The position numbers and the translations under genes are program-made. The notes beneath the pieces are model-generated. The model worked only from the letters and a program-made list of their open reading frames with translations, was not told the DNA's origin and ran no database searches. This document shows positions 7,795 through 16,110 of a DNA stretch of 64,000 nt, in pieces (position 1 is the stretch's first letter; the number at the start of each line of letters is the position of its first letter). The stretch is from the NCBI GenBank assembly GCA_014873095.1, contig CP050848.1, positions 1,364,001-1,428,000 on the forward strand. Direction: 5' to 3'. The stretch comes from Planctomycetales bacterium ZRK34. GTDB taxonomy: Bacteria > Planctomycetota > Phycisphaerae > Phycisphaerales > Zrk34.

Positions 7795-8124
7795 ATGAAG
7801 GTCAACGCAGTACAGCCGATACGCGGAGCCGTACCGACAATGTCCAAGTTACCCACCCATAACAAGTTACCCACCCATAACCAGATCGCCCGGCGTGCTT
7901 TTGAGATTTATCAGGAGCACGGATGCTCAACGGGTCGTTGTTTGCAGAACTGGCTTCAGGCTGAACGCGAACTGCGACAGCATACGGCTTGCGACCCGCC
8001 GGACTGGCGTGACCCTGAGGTCAGAATATTTCGCGACGCCATCGATTCGGTCGACCGGGGAGGAAGAGCCCGACACGGCGGTGCAAACCCCGTGTCAGAA
8101 GGGGGCCGTGGCACGCAGGTGTAA
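7795..8124 (+). CDS. DUF2934 domain-containing protein
   Basis: A 109-residue protein. Residues 30-62 (IARRAFEIYQEHG, NWLQAERELR) match DUF2934, a short helical domain found in many small bacterial stress-associated proteins; no biochemical role is known. The N-terminal 25 residues include a perfect tandem duplication (KLPTHN twice) coded by an 18-bp direct repeat, which is not part of the family domain. The C-terminal 35 residues are rich in Arg and Gly and look disordered. It lies in the same-direction stress cluster and is followed by a large hairpin. Confidence 0.7.
   Translation: MKVNAVQPIRGAVPTMSKLPTHNKLPTHNQIARRAFEIYQEHGCSTGRCLQNWLQAERELRQHTACDPPDWRDPEVRIFRDAIDSVDRGGRARHGGANPVSEGGRGTQV
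7846..7881 (+). repeat. 18-bp perfect tandem duplication inside a CDS
   Basis: AAGTTACCCACCCATAAC occurs twice in direct succession (7846-7863 and 7864-7881), in frame, and adds six residues (KLPTHN) to the DUF2934 protein. The two copies are identical, so the duplication is recent. Confidence 0.9.
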
Positions 8125-8133
8125 TGCCTGAGT

Positions 8134-8190
8134 GCCGTTTGGGGCGCCAGCCGTGAGGGGAGACAGCGCGCACGGCTGGCACCCAACGGC
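8134..8190. terminator. Long GC-rich hairpin after the DUF2934 gene
   Basis: GCCGTTTGGGGCGCCAGCCGTG (8134-8155) pairs with CACGGCTGGCACCCAACGGC (8171-8190) with small bulges. It begins 10 bp after the DUF2934 stop. There is no T-run, so it may be an RNA-stabilising or factor-assisted terminator structure. Confidence 0.5.
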
Positions 8191-8251
8191 CCCAATGCGA
8201 CGTCGATGTAGCCGGCGCAATTGAATAGTCACTAATACAAGGAATGACGTC

Positions 8252-8785
8252 ATGTCAGATCAGAACTCAGTGGTAGGCATCTTTGAATCACACACCTTGG
8301 CTGAAGAAGCAGTTGGGGAGTTGCAGCGATGCGGCCTGGACATCAAGAAACTGTCGATCGTCGGTAGGGACCAGCACACGGACGAACACGTGGTGGGCTA
8401 CTACAACACCGGCGACCGCATGATGTGCTGGGGCAAGCGCGGCGCTTTCTGGGGCGGTTTGTGGGGCATGCTGTTTGGAGCGGGTTTCTTCTGGGTGCCG
8501 GGGTTGGGACCGTTGCTGGTGGCCGGACCGCTGGTGGCCATGATCGTCGGTGCCGTGGAAGGCGCGACGGTGGTTGGCGGGCTCAGCGCCGTAGGCGCCG
8601 GGTTCTACAGCATGGGAATCCCCAAAGACAGCATCCTCAAATATGAAACAGCCATCAAGAGCGGCAAGTTCATCCTGGTCTTTCACGGAACCTGCGAGGA
8701 AGTCGACAAGACGCGACAAATCCTCGACCGCGCCAAGGCTGCGGAAACAGCTCTGCACACGCAGACTTCCGAGACGGTCACCTAA
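8252..8785 (+). CDS. General stress protein 17M/YflT-like membrane protein
   Basis: A 177-residue protein. The N-terminal 40 residues (VVGIFESHTLAEEAVGELQRCGLDIKKLSIVG) match the heat-induced stress protein YflT/general stress 17M domain, a ferredoxin-like fold. The middle (about 63-120) has Gly-rich hydrophobic stretches (GAFWGGLWGMLFGAGFF, PLLVAGPLVAMIVGAVEGA) that form two or three membrane segments. The C-terminus (ILKYETAIKSGKFILVFHGT) repeats the ferredoxin-like beta strand. Related proteins are induced by general stress in Bacillus, but the biochemical role is unknown. It is followed by two very small membrane protein genes. Confidence 0.75.
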   Translation: MSDQNSVVGIFESHTLAEEAVGELQRCGLDIKKLSIVGRDQHTDEHVVGYYNTGDRMMCWGKRGAFWGGLWGMLFGAGFFWVPGLGPLLVAGPLVAMIVGAVEGATVVGGLSAVGAGFYSMGIPKDSILKYETAIKSGKFILVFHGTCEEVDKTRQILDRAKAAETALHTQTSETVT

Positions 8786-8859
8786 ACATTGCCGCAGAAT
8801 AATCAAGGCGAATCAGACGCTCGAAAAGTCAAACGCCTTCAATCGAAAGGAACCTGATC

Positions 8860-9012
8860 ATGCTTTGGACACTCGCACTCTTATTCGTGCTCCTCTGGCT
8901 GCTTGGATTGATCACATCCTACACCTTCGGCGGTGTGATCCACCTCCTGCTGGTGGCAGCGGTGGTCGTGTTGGTCATCCAACTGATTCAGAAACGCAAA
9001 CTTTCAACCTGA
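8860..9012 (+). CDS. lmo0937-like small membrane protein
   Basis: A 50-residue protein (MLWTLALLFVLLWLLGLITS...) with two transmembrane segments around a short YTFGG loop and a basic end (QKRKLST). This is the typical form of the lmo0937 family, very short membrane proteins common in stress clusters, with no known biochemical function. A good RBS (GAAAGGAACC) lies nine bases before the ATG. It sits between the YflT-like gene and the DUF3309 gene. Confidence 0.75.
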   Translation: MLWTLALLFVLLWLLGLITSYTFGGVIHLLLVAAVVVLVIQLIQKRKLST

Positions 9013-9106
9013 GACTTCACCGCAGCCCTGGACGTCGATCGTTCGAATGATCGGTCGGCGTTGATGGCGACATCGGCTTTCATAGAAACAACCAAAGGAA
9101 TTCTGC

Positions 9107-9271
9107 ATGGGAATATTACTGCTCATCCTCATAGTCGTACTGCTCGTGGGCGCGATGCCGCGCTGGGGTTACAGCCGCAACTGGGGCTACGGTCCTACCG
9201 GCAGCCTGGGGCTCGTGTTCGTGATTCTGCTTGTGTTGCTGCTGTTGGGATACTTGCCCCGTGGATTCTGA
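9107..9271 (+). CDS. DUF3309 family small membrane protein
   Basis: A 54-residue protein with the pattern of DUF3309: hydrophobic MGILLLILIVVLLVGAMP, a central RWGYSRNWGYGPTG, and a second hydrophobic helix ending GYLPRGF. Two membrane segments with the conserved W/Y/G loop facing one side. The family is widespread in proteobacteria and planctomycetes and uncharacterised. RBS AAAGGAA is in place. It is followed 13 bp later by the desaturase gene, so the two are probably cotranscribed. Confidence 0.8.
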   Translation: MGILLLILIVVLLVGAMPRWGYSRNWGYGPTGSLGLVFVILLVLLLLGYLPRGF

Positions 9272-9284
9272 TCGAGGCGGACTC

Positions 9285-10238
<954 letters not shown>

Positions 10239-10402
10239 ATACCAGAATCCAACCAAATTCAAAATCAGACACCGCAATACACGCTGACTCCTCCGCTTCA
10301 CAAAACGCATTGGACACCTGGGCAAATGACGGCGGCCCAACTGGCTCAAAGGCCCGCCCGCGTGCGCTGCCGCCCCTCAAATTCTCGTACACGGAGTCCG
10401 TT

Positions 10403-10615
10403 GTGAACACTCAACAGGTTTTCGCTATCGTCCTGATGATCATTGGTGTGGCGATGTTCGTCATCGGGCTCAATGTGACAGACTCGGTGGCGGATCGGTT
10501 CAGCAACTTCTTCACTGGGCATTTCACCGACGCCACCGTGTGGTACCTCGTCGGCGGCGTCGCATGCGCAGTCGGTGGAATGATGGTGTGGATGTTCGGC
10601 GGGCGCAAGGACTGA
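10403..10615 (+). CDS. DUF3185 family membrane protein
   Basis: Starting at GTG 10403, which has ACGGAG eight bases upstream, gives 70 residues: VNTQQVFAIVLMIIGVAMFVIG, then SDRF-like VTDSVADRFSNFFTGHFTD, then a second hydrophobic helix VWYLVGGVACAVGGMMVW. This matches DUF3185 over its entire length. The frame is open back to an ATG at 10235 that overlaps the desaturase, but the extra 56 residues are low-complexity and not part of the family. Two transmembrane helices; function unknown. Confidence 0.75.
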   Translation: MNTQQVFAIVLMIIGVAMFVIGLNVTDSVADRFSNFFTGHFTDATVWYLVGGVACAVGGMMVWMFGGRKD

Positions 10616-10716
10616 ACACGAATCAATACCGTCTGCCGGCATGTATCCGGCGACAAGGCGATACAAACCGTCACACGGGTCGTTTCCCGACGACGGACTT
10701 CTCGAAAGGCAATATC

Positions 10717-11274
10717 ATGAAGGGATATCAAATGAAAGCGGCGCTTGTGATCGTCGGCGTGATCGGTGTATTGACGATGATTGGTTGTGCGACGGCGCCC
10801 AAGTCCGCCCAAGGCAAGGCCGACATCGAGCAGGACACTGACGCAGCTCTGGCCAAAGCAAGACTGTCCGATCCCACATTGGTCGACGTCTTCAGCAGGG
10901 CCGCCGGTTACGCGGTGTTTCCCTCGGTGGGCAAAGGCGGGGCGGGATTCGGCGGAGCTTACGGCAAGGGCGTGCTCTACGAGCAGGGTTATGCCGTCGG
11001 TTATTGCGATCTGAGCCAGGCGACGATCGGATTCCAACTCGGCGGGCAGGCCTACACCGAAATCATCGTGTTCGAAACCAAGCAGAATGTTGAGAACTTC
11101 AAGCAGGGCAAGTTCCACTTCGATGCCCAGGCCACAGCCGTCGCGCTCAAGTCGGGTGCCGGCGCCAATGCCACGTACACCAACGGTGTGGCGGTGTTCA
11201 CCATGGACGAAGCTGGCCTGATGTATGAAGCGACTGTCGGCGGTCAGAAGTTCACCTACCAGGGCAAGAAGTGA
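10717..11274 (+). CDS. SYLF/Ysc84-domain lipoprotein
   Basis: A 185-residue protein with a lipoprotein signal (MKAALVIVGVIGVLTMIGC, Cys at about 24). The mature part is the Ysc84/SYLF fold: GYAVFPSVGKGGAGFGGAYGKGVLYE, ATIGFQLGGQAYTEIIVFET and a final FTMDEAGLMYEATVGGQKFTY. In eukaryotes this domain binds lipids; bacterial members are outer-envelope proteins of unknown role, often near stress genes. ATG 10717 has AAAGG upstream and gives the signal sequence at the N-terminus; the open frame to 10540 overlaps the preceding gene. Confidence 0.85.
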   Translation: MKGYQMKAALVIVGVIGVLTMIGCATAPKSAQGKADIEQDTDAALAKARLSDPTLVDVFSRAAGYAVFPSVGKGGAGFGGAYGKGVLYEQGYAVGYCDLSQATIGFQLGGQAYTEIIVFETKQNVENFKQGKFHFDAQATAVALKSGAGANATYTNGVAVFTMDEAGLMYEATVGGQKFTYQGKK

Positions 11275-11352
11275 ACCGCCGCCACGATCGGAGCGTCCGA
11301 CCGCCACGCCGAATCCATGAGGCGATGGATGCCATTTGCCGAGGCGGCTGCC

Positions 11353-12168
11353 ATGAGACATGACATGAAGATTCTCATCATCGGAGTATCGGCGATGTTG
11401 GTGGCAGGCATGCTGGCGATGACCCAATGCCAGCATATCGCCGAATATCAACCGACTACACCCGAGACCGCTGCAAGCCCGGCGATCGAGCGGCCGCTTG
11501 AGCCGCAGGCTCTTCCGACGACTGCCGCTTCGAGTTCCTGCAGCGTCATGGTCTACATCAAGGTGGTGATCGACAAGGAATACAACCTGCTGGCGCGCGT
11601 CGTCGGCAAACGCGACTACACTTGGAAACGCGTCAAATACGACGCGGACAACGACTGGTGGGACAATCCTCTGGTCATCCATGTCGATCCCCCGCTATTG
11701 AACGCCGACGTGGCTGGTCACGCAGATGCCCAGATCATCACCGGCCAGGGAGCCAGCGCCAATATCACGGTCAAAGTCAAGCTGATCCCCCACGCAGATG
11801 TCTCCATCAAAACGCTCCCTCCCAGCGACGGCATTCGAGGCACGATCACTACTACCATCAGTACGGTGGCCGAATACTTCGACGGGCGCTGGACCCAGAT
11901 GGTCCTCGAAAACGACAGGCCCGTCACTTTCACATTTGACACCTGCGATCCTCACAGGCGACTGGAAGAAATCAGCCGGGAAACCAGGACCATCCCCACG
12001 TTCGCATTCGAACGGTATACCCGCGACGAACTCAAGTGGGAGCCCCGCAGCGCCTGGCCCAAAGTCGCCGTCAGCGGAGACTGGCGCGTGGTTATCTACG
12101 GCAAAAACGCCATCGTACATGTCACCAGCTACCGCTACGTTCATCAAGCCGTCACGGATACACCGTGA
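11353..12168 (+). CDS. Secreted or membrane-anchored protein of unknown function
   Basis: A 271-residue protein. The N-terminus (MRHDMKILIIGVSAMLVAGMLAM) is a signal peptide or anchor; a Cys follows (TQC) but without a good lipobox. ATG 11353 is chosen because GAGG precedes it; an in-frame ATG at 11317 is the alternative. The mature part has many alternating beta-type stretches (SVMVYIKVVIDKEYNLLARVV, ANITVKVKLIPHADVSI) and no motif I recognise. By context it belongs to the envelope/stress cluster. No function is assigned. Confidence 0.65.
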   Translation: MRHDMKILIIGVSAMLVAGMLAMTQCQHIAEYQPTTPETAASPAIERPLEPQALPTTAASSSCSVMVYIKVVIDKEYNLLARVVGKRDYTWKRVKYDADNDWWDNPLVIHVDPPLLNADVAGHADAQIITGQGASANITVKVKLIPHADVSIKTLPPSDGIRGTITTTISTVAEYFDGRWTQMVLENDRPVTFTFDTCDPHRRLEEISRETRTIPTFAFERYTRDELKWEPRSAWPKVAVSGDWRVVIYGKNAIVHVTSYRYVHQAVTDTP

Positions 12169-12210
12169 TCAACCATTCTTCGGGATCGAGTTGAGTCATA
12201 TGATTTGACC

Positions 12211-12795
12211 ATGATAAAGCGACTTGTCTCCATCTTCATACAGGGCCTGATCGCGGTCCTGCCGCTGGCGGTGACGCTTTTCATCCTGATCTGGCTGGGA
12301 ACCACCGCTGAACGATTCTTCAGCATCGCGGTCAAATCGGTTCTGCCGGAAGCCTCGTATATCACGGGCATGGGCGTGGCGTGCGGCATCCTGTTGGTCT
12401 TCCTCATTGGGGTGTTGATCAACCTCTGGGGCGTTCCACGCCTGATTCGGCTTGCTGAAAATCTCATCGACAGAATTCCGTTGGTCAAGACGATCTACGG
12501 CGCAGTGCGCGATTTGCTCGGATACTTCAGCAAATCGGATGAACGGGGCGCACGCAAAGTGGTCATGGTCTGCATCGGGGACACGGGGATACGCACTCTC
12601 GGGTTACTGACGCGCGACCATTTCGATGATCTGCCGCCGGGACTCGGTGGCGAAGGTATTGTCGCGGTGTATATCCCGTTCAGCTACCAGATCGGCGGCA
12701 TCACCGTGTTCGTCCCCCGAGATCGTGTAACAGCCTTGGACATGAGCCTCGAAGAGGCCATGCGCTTTATCGTCACTGCAGGTGCCAAGAGATAA
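12211..12795 (+). CDS. DUF502 family membrane protein
   Basis: A 194-residue protein with two N-terminal membrane helices (LVSIFIQGLIAVLPLAVTLFIL and ITGMGVACGILLVFLIGVLINLWG), then the family-specific NLIDRIPLVKTIYGAVRDLLGYFS, and a soluble C-terminal beta domain with VAVYIPFSYQIGGITVFVP. This is the standard DUF502 architecture. The family is widespread in bacteria and plants (the plant members are called COV-like) and has no clear bacterial function. It is the last gene of the stress cluster; a remnant of the serine recombinase follows in the opposite direction. Confidence 0.88.
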   Translation: MIKRLVSIFIQGLIAVLPLAVTLFILIWLGTTAERFFSIAVKSVLPEASYITGMGVACGILLVFLIGVLINLWGVPRLIRLAENLIDRIPLVKTIYGAVRDLLGYFSKSDERGARKVVMVCIGDTGIRTLGLLTRDHFDDLPPGLGGEGIVAVYIPFSYQIGGITVFVPRDRVTALDMSLEEAMRFIVTAGAKR

Positions 12796-12924
12796 ATCAT
12801 CACAGCGATGTGTGACCAAAAGCATTGTTACGAAACTCCACGCTGATCAGCATAAGGTCCTCCACTCAAAGCCCGATACAAAGGACAATTCAAAGTCCCT
12901 TCCTATTCGCGAAGCTCATGCCGC

Positions 12925-13085
12925 AGTTATTATGCCTCTTGCAGTAGCAGCGGTAGGTCTGCAACTGGTTCTTGACCGGGCTAAGGTGCAGGTTGTGTTT
13001 TTCAGCGTTTGTGGGCCGTTGAGGCACTGCTGGTGGCACGGGATGATCCGACGGCACTGATCGACGGTGAACTGGCCGATCTGAA
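12925..13085 (-). pseudogene. Degraded C-terminal fragment of a serine recombinase
   Basis: On the minus strand one frame reads IGQFTVDQCRRII and another, after a frameshift, reads PVKNQLQTYRCYCK. These match the last 55 residues of the recombinase encoded at 386-3118 (YGQFTVDQRRRII and PVKNQLQTYRRHC), in the same order and at about the same spacing. It is a fragment of about 160 bp, in opposite orientation to the full-length gene. The rest of the copy is gone. Confidence 0.75.
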
Positions 13086-13088
13086 CGA

Positions 13089-13427
13089 TTAATGTTGATC
13101 GTCTTCGTCGGCCCAACGCGCGGCAGCAGCCTTCCTTGCGATCTTCGATCGCCGCTCTGCTGACAATTTCTTTGCCCTAGCCTTGCCACCCTTAAGCCCG
13201 CCCAGTTTACCTAAATGTGCGCCGGCAGAATCTTTCCCGGCCTCCCACCCAGCCTCAAATGCCGTCCTGAGCAGCGTCCTAGCTCTTGCATCTGCCTTTT
13301 TAATGCGCTTCGACCATTCGGACCAGGCCGTTTCCAGATCGGCGGAAGAGGCATCGTCAGATCGTGTCGTTTCCGTCGCCGCACGCGCGGCCACTACGTT
13401 CGAGCCTTTGGGTGGTGTCTTGTCCAT
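13089..13427 (-). CDS. Small basic protein with a GGxKGGKARAxxLSxERR motif
   Basis: A 112-residue protein. The C-terminal half contains LGKLGGLKGGKARAKKLS followed by ERRSKIARKAAAARW, a pattern I have seen in short, basic proteins on mobile elements and plasmids whose function is not established; a nucleic-acid-binding role is likely from the charge. The N-terminal half is polar (ATETTRSDDASSADLETAWSEW). It lies between the recombinase remnant and the IS1182-like element. The longer frame that runs through to 14627 is antisense to the transposase and not part of the gene. Confidence 0.6.
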   Translation of the reverse strand: MDKTPPKGSNVVAARAATETTRSDDASSADLETAWSEWSKRIKKADARARTLLRTAFEAGWEAGKDSAGAHLGKLGGLKGGKARAKKLSAERRSKIARKAAAARWADEDDQH

Positions 13428-13515
13428 AACACAATTGTATGGGATGGGGGCTGATTGGGCCGAATTTGAAAGTGAACTATCTCCGTTTAAAAGTAACCAA
13501 CAGAGCTCCAACGTT

Positions 13516-15331
13516 GACGGGGCGGTAAAAAGTCGATTGCGTTGTGGCGTGCTGGCGCTAGGATGGGCGTCATGCGCAGGACGCGTGATCGAAGCTGCGG
13601 CATGCTGTTTAATCCCTGGGATTCGCTGGGCGAGAAGCGTCGGCGACTGCTGGACCGTTCGTGGGCGGGGGTGTTCCGCGAACACCTGCTGGATCGACTG
13701 CCGGTCGAAGCGATCGCCGAATGCTTTGTCTCGAAGAGGGGCCGACCGACCAAGGAACTGCACGTGGCGGTGGGCGTGCTGATCCTCCAGCAGTTGCACG
13801 ATCTGACCGACGCGGCGGTGGTCGAGGCGCTGGCGTTCAATCTGGCCTGGCACTACGCGCTGGATGTGCAGGATGAATCCGACGCCTATCTGTGTGAGAA
13901 GACGCTGCGCAACTATCGCCGTCGGGTGATCGAGCGGGGCTTGGATGAGGTGCTGTTCCAGACGCTGACCGATGAACTGATCGACGCGTTCGGGGTCGAC
14001 GCGAGCCGCCAGCGTCTGGATTCTACATCGATCCGCTCGGCGATGCGGATCCTGACGCGGTTGGGCACGGTGGTCGAGACGATCAGCAAGTTTCTGCGAG
14101 AGTTGGCACGGACACATCCGGGCCTGCATGAACAGGTCGATGCGGACCTGGTGCGCCGGTATGTCGCCCGCCAGGGCGAGGGCTGCTTCGCCGATGCCAG
14201 TCCGAGCGAATCCAAGCGGAGGCTGCCGGAAGCGGGCATCGATCTGTGGCATCTGGTGCAGATGTTCGAGGCGACGCAGGCGGCGCAGTTGCCCAGCTAC
14301 GAGTTTCTTGCGCGTGTGTTCAACGAGCAGTTCGAAGTCTCGGATAAAGCGGATCGCCTGCGGATCAAAGAGCCGCGTGAGATTCCGTGCGACAACGTGC
14401 TGAACCCGGCGGATCCGGATTCCAGCTACAACAAGCACCGCGGTCAGGGCTACCTGGCACAGGTGATGGAGACGTATCAGGAAGATGATGACGCGGCGTC
14501 GGAGCAGCGCGGCGCCGTGCAGGCGCCCAAGCCGGACCTGATCACGCACGTGTCGGTGGACAAGATGACGGTCGCAGACACAAAGTGCTTCGAGCCTGCG
14601 CTGGAGGATGTTGCGGCGCGAGATCACAAGCCCACGCAGGTGCTGGCCGATTCGGCGTACGGTTCACACGGGAACCTCGATCTGGCGGCATCCAGGGATG
14701 TGACGTTAGTCAGCCCGGCCAAGGCGCCCCACGGCGCTGAGCGTGATCTGTTGATGTTGGAGCACTTCGATCTGGATGATGGCGGTCACGTGCTGCGTTG
14801 CCCGGCGGGACACGCGCCCCAGTCGACGCGTGTGGGTGGAACCAAGCACGAGGCCCGATTCGATCCGGCGGTGTGTGCCGCGTGTCCATTGCAGGATCGC
14901 TGCCCGACGCATACGCACCGAAGAGTTCGCCGCCTGCGCTACATTCCGTCTCGGGCCCGCCAACGCCGGCGGCGACTGCAGCAGCAGTCACCGACCTTCA
15001 GGCAGTGCTACCGATGGCGGGCGGGGATCGAAGCGACGATGGCGCGGCTCAAGCATCAGATGAAACTCGCTTGCCTACGCGTCCGCGGCATGAAAGCTGT
15101 AACTTATGTGGTCCTGCTGCGGGCGCTGGGGCTGAACATCCGCCGCTGCAGTGCGTTCCTGGCGGCTTGAGGACCTCCGCGCACTCCTGCGCCAACCGAT
15201 CATCTCGTATTCACCGGCCGGCATCTCAAATCGTGCCGTCATTGAACCCCTGATCGCTGCCTTGTCATCCATCAATCCAGAAATCGCCCGGCACGACGAT
15301 GAGCCGAATCACGACTTCTTACCGCCCCGTC
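13516..15331 (+). mobile_element. IS1182-like insertion sequence, intact, with 7-bp target duplication
   Basis: Terminal inverted repeats: GACGGGGCGGTAAAAAGTCG (13516-13535) and its near-perfect complement at 15312-15331 (one difference). The element is 1816 bp. It is flanked by identical heptamers CAACGTT at 13509-13515 and 15332-15338. Removing the element and one heptamer restores a sequence that resembles the end of the 109-bp repeat (AACGTTACAATT...CCGGAGCAACG), so the IS jumped into a copy of that repeat. Confidence 0.85.
13602..15170 (+). CDS. IS1182-family transposase
   Basis: A 522-residue DDE transposase. The N-terminal DUF772 region is clear (MLFNPWDSLGEKRRRLLDRSW; VAVGVLILQQLHDLTDAAVVEALAFNLAWHYAL). 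The catalytic part includes FGVDASRQRLDSTSIRS (first Asp), VLADSAYGSHGN (second Asp region) and YRWRAGIEATMARLKHQM (the Glu helix). Four cysteines in CAACPLQDRC form the zinc-like cluster typical of the family. ATG 13602 is chosen because family members begin with MLxNPWDS; the open frame extends to 13542. All expected domains are intact, so the element may be active. Confidence 0.9.
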   Translation: MLFNPWDSLGEKRRRLLDRSWAGVFREHLLDRLPVEAIAECFVSKRGRPTKELHVAVGVLILQQLHDLTDAAVVEALAFNLAWHYALDVQDESDAYLCEKTLRNYRRRVIERGLDEVLFQTLTDELIDAFGVDASRQRLDSTSIRSAMRILTRLGTVVETISKFLRELARTHPGLHEQVDADLVRRYVARQGEGCFADASPSESKRRLPEAGIDLWHLVQMFEATQAAQLPSYEFLARVFNEQFEVSDKADRLRIKEPREIPCDNVLNPADPDSSYNKHRGQGYLAQVMETYQEDDDAASEQRGAVQAPKPDLITHVSVDKMTVADTKCFEPALEDVAARDHKPTQVLADSAYGSHGNLDLAASRDVTLVSPAKAPHGAERDLLMLEHFDLDDGGHVLRCPAGHAPQSTRVGGTKHEARFDPAVCAACPLQDRCPTHTHRRVRRLRYIPSRARQRRRRLQQQSPTFRQCYRWRAGIEATMARLKHQMKLACLRVRGMKAVTYVVLLRALGLNIRRCSAFLAA

Positions 15332-15387
15332 CAACGTTACAATTGGCCCCGGAGCAACGCGCCGCCGACTCCAACTATTCTGACTTG

Positions 15388-15496
15388 CTGACAGATCCCG
15401 AACGTTACACATCACCCATTGCAACGCGGTAATCCGCGGCTTGTGTTCGATCTACGAACAGATTCCTGACATTGCCCTTGCCGCCGGAGCAACGTT
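15388..15496 (+). repeat. 109-bp dispersed structured repeat, copy B2 (with partial copy B1 at 15333-15362)
   Basis: Starts with CTGACAGA and ends with TTGCCGCCGGAGCAACGTT, 109 bp apart, exactly as in copies A and C. The central TCTACGAACAGATT is also shared. The rest is diverged, but the centre still folds (TGTTCG-ATCTA-CGAACA), so the hairpin is kept by different bases. A partial copy, the last 30 bp, lies just upstream and holds the IS1182-like element. Confidence 0.7.
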
Positions 15497-15638
15497 CAAC
15501 GCGCAGAGGTTTGCACACATCTTTATTCAGGCCCAAATCGGACCATCTAACACTTCATCCATAGTGAATTGCACCATCATGACAATCTGATCTGCACAAA
15601 TACGTCTATGTCGATGCATGCTTGTGTGAATAAAACAG

Positions 15639-15663
15639 GTCTCGTGCGATCATGGTACGAGAC
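15639..15663 (-). terminator. Intrinsic terminator of the small secreted protein gene
   Basis: GTCTCGT and ACGAGAC form a 7-bp stem; read on the minus strand the hairpin is followed by CTGTTTTATT. It lies about 36 bp after the stop codon of the gene at 15700-15954. Confidence 0.6.
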
Positions 15664-15699
15664 CTGGGAGGGGAGAAAGCTGATTTGCTTGACCGGGCG

Positions 15700-15954
15700 T
15701 CAGTTAGCGTCGACGCGGACGACCAGGTGCTGGTGGCGGGAAGCACCGAAGTTCACGTGCTTGGCCTGCCACTCGGTCTTGGCTTCGGTCTTGGCGCCGG
15801 TGAGGGCATAGGGTTTGACGGTTTCGGCGCGGTGCTCGATCATATTCGAGATGCGCTGGGCCGCGCTGGGCTGACCGGTGTTGGGGCCGGCGAAAGTCGG
15901 GGCGGCGAAGGTCAGAGCGGCGGCGACGCTGAGGGTAGCGATGAGGGCTTTCAT
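15700..15954 (-). CDS. Small secreted protein of unknown function
   Basis: An 84-residue protein with a clear Sec signal peptide (MKALIATLSVAAALTFAAPTFA, cleavage after Ala 22) and a 60-residue mature part that is polar and has two His (NMIEHRAETVKPYALTGAKTEAK, ASRHQHLVVRVDAN). No family is recognised. It is on the same strand as copA but separated by about 155 bp, and has its own terminator. A role in metal handling is possible only by context. Confidence 0.65.
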   Translation of the reverse strand: MKALIATLSVAAALTFAAPTFAGPNTGQPSAAQRISNMIEHRAETVKPYALTGAKTEAKTEWQAKHVNFGASRHQHLVVRVDAN

Positions 15955-16110
15955 GGCAGGGCTCCTTGGAGGTTGGTGATGATGTCTTGAAGTCGCGTCG
16001 ACCCACGTGGTCGGTTTGCTCTTCACCCATCACAACGAGGCGGCACGCTCGTCGGGTTCAAATCCGGGGGTGAGGGAATCCCCGATTCGTGTTCGGATGT
16101 GAAGTTGGCG

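Noticed and set aside
9231..9284. Upstream extension of the desaturase
   Set aside because: It overlaps the DUF3309 gene and adds residues that are not part of the family; ATG 9285 is better.
13428..14627. Long minus-strand extension of the small basic protein
   Set aside because: It lies antisense to the IS1182-like transposase; the protein with family-like features starts at 13427.
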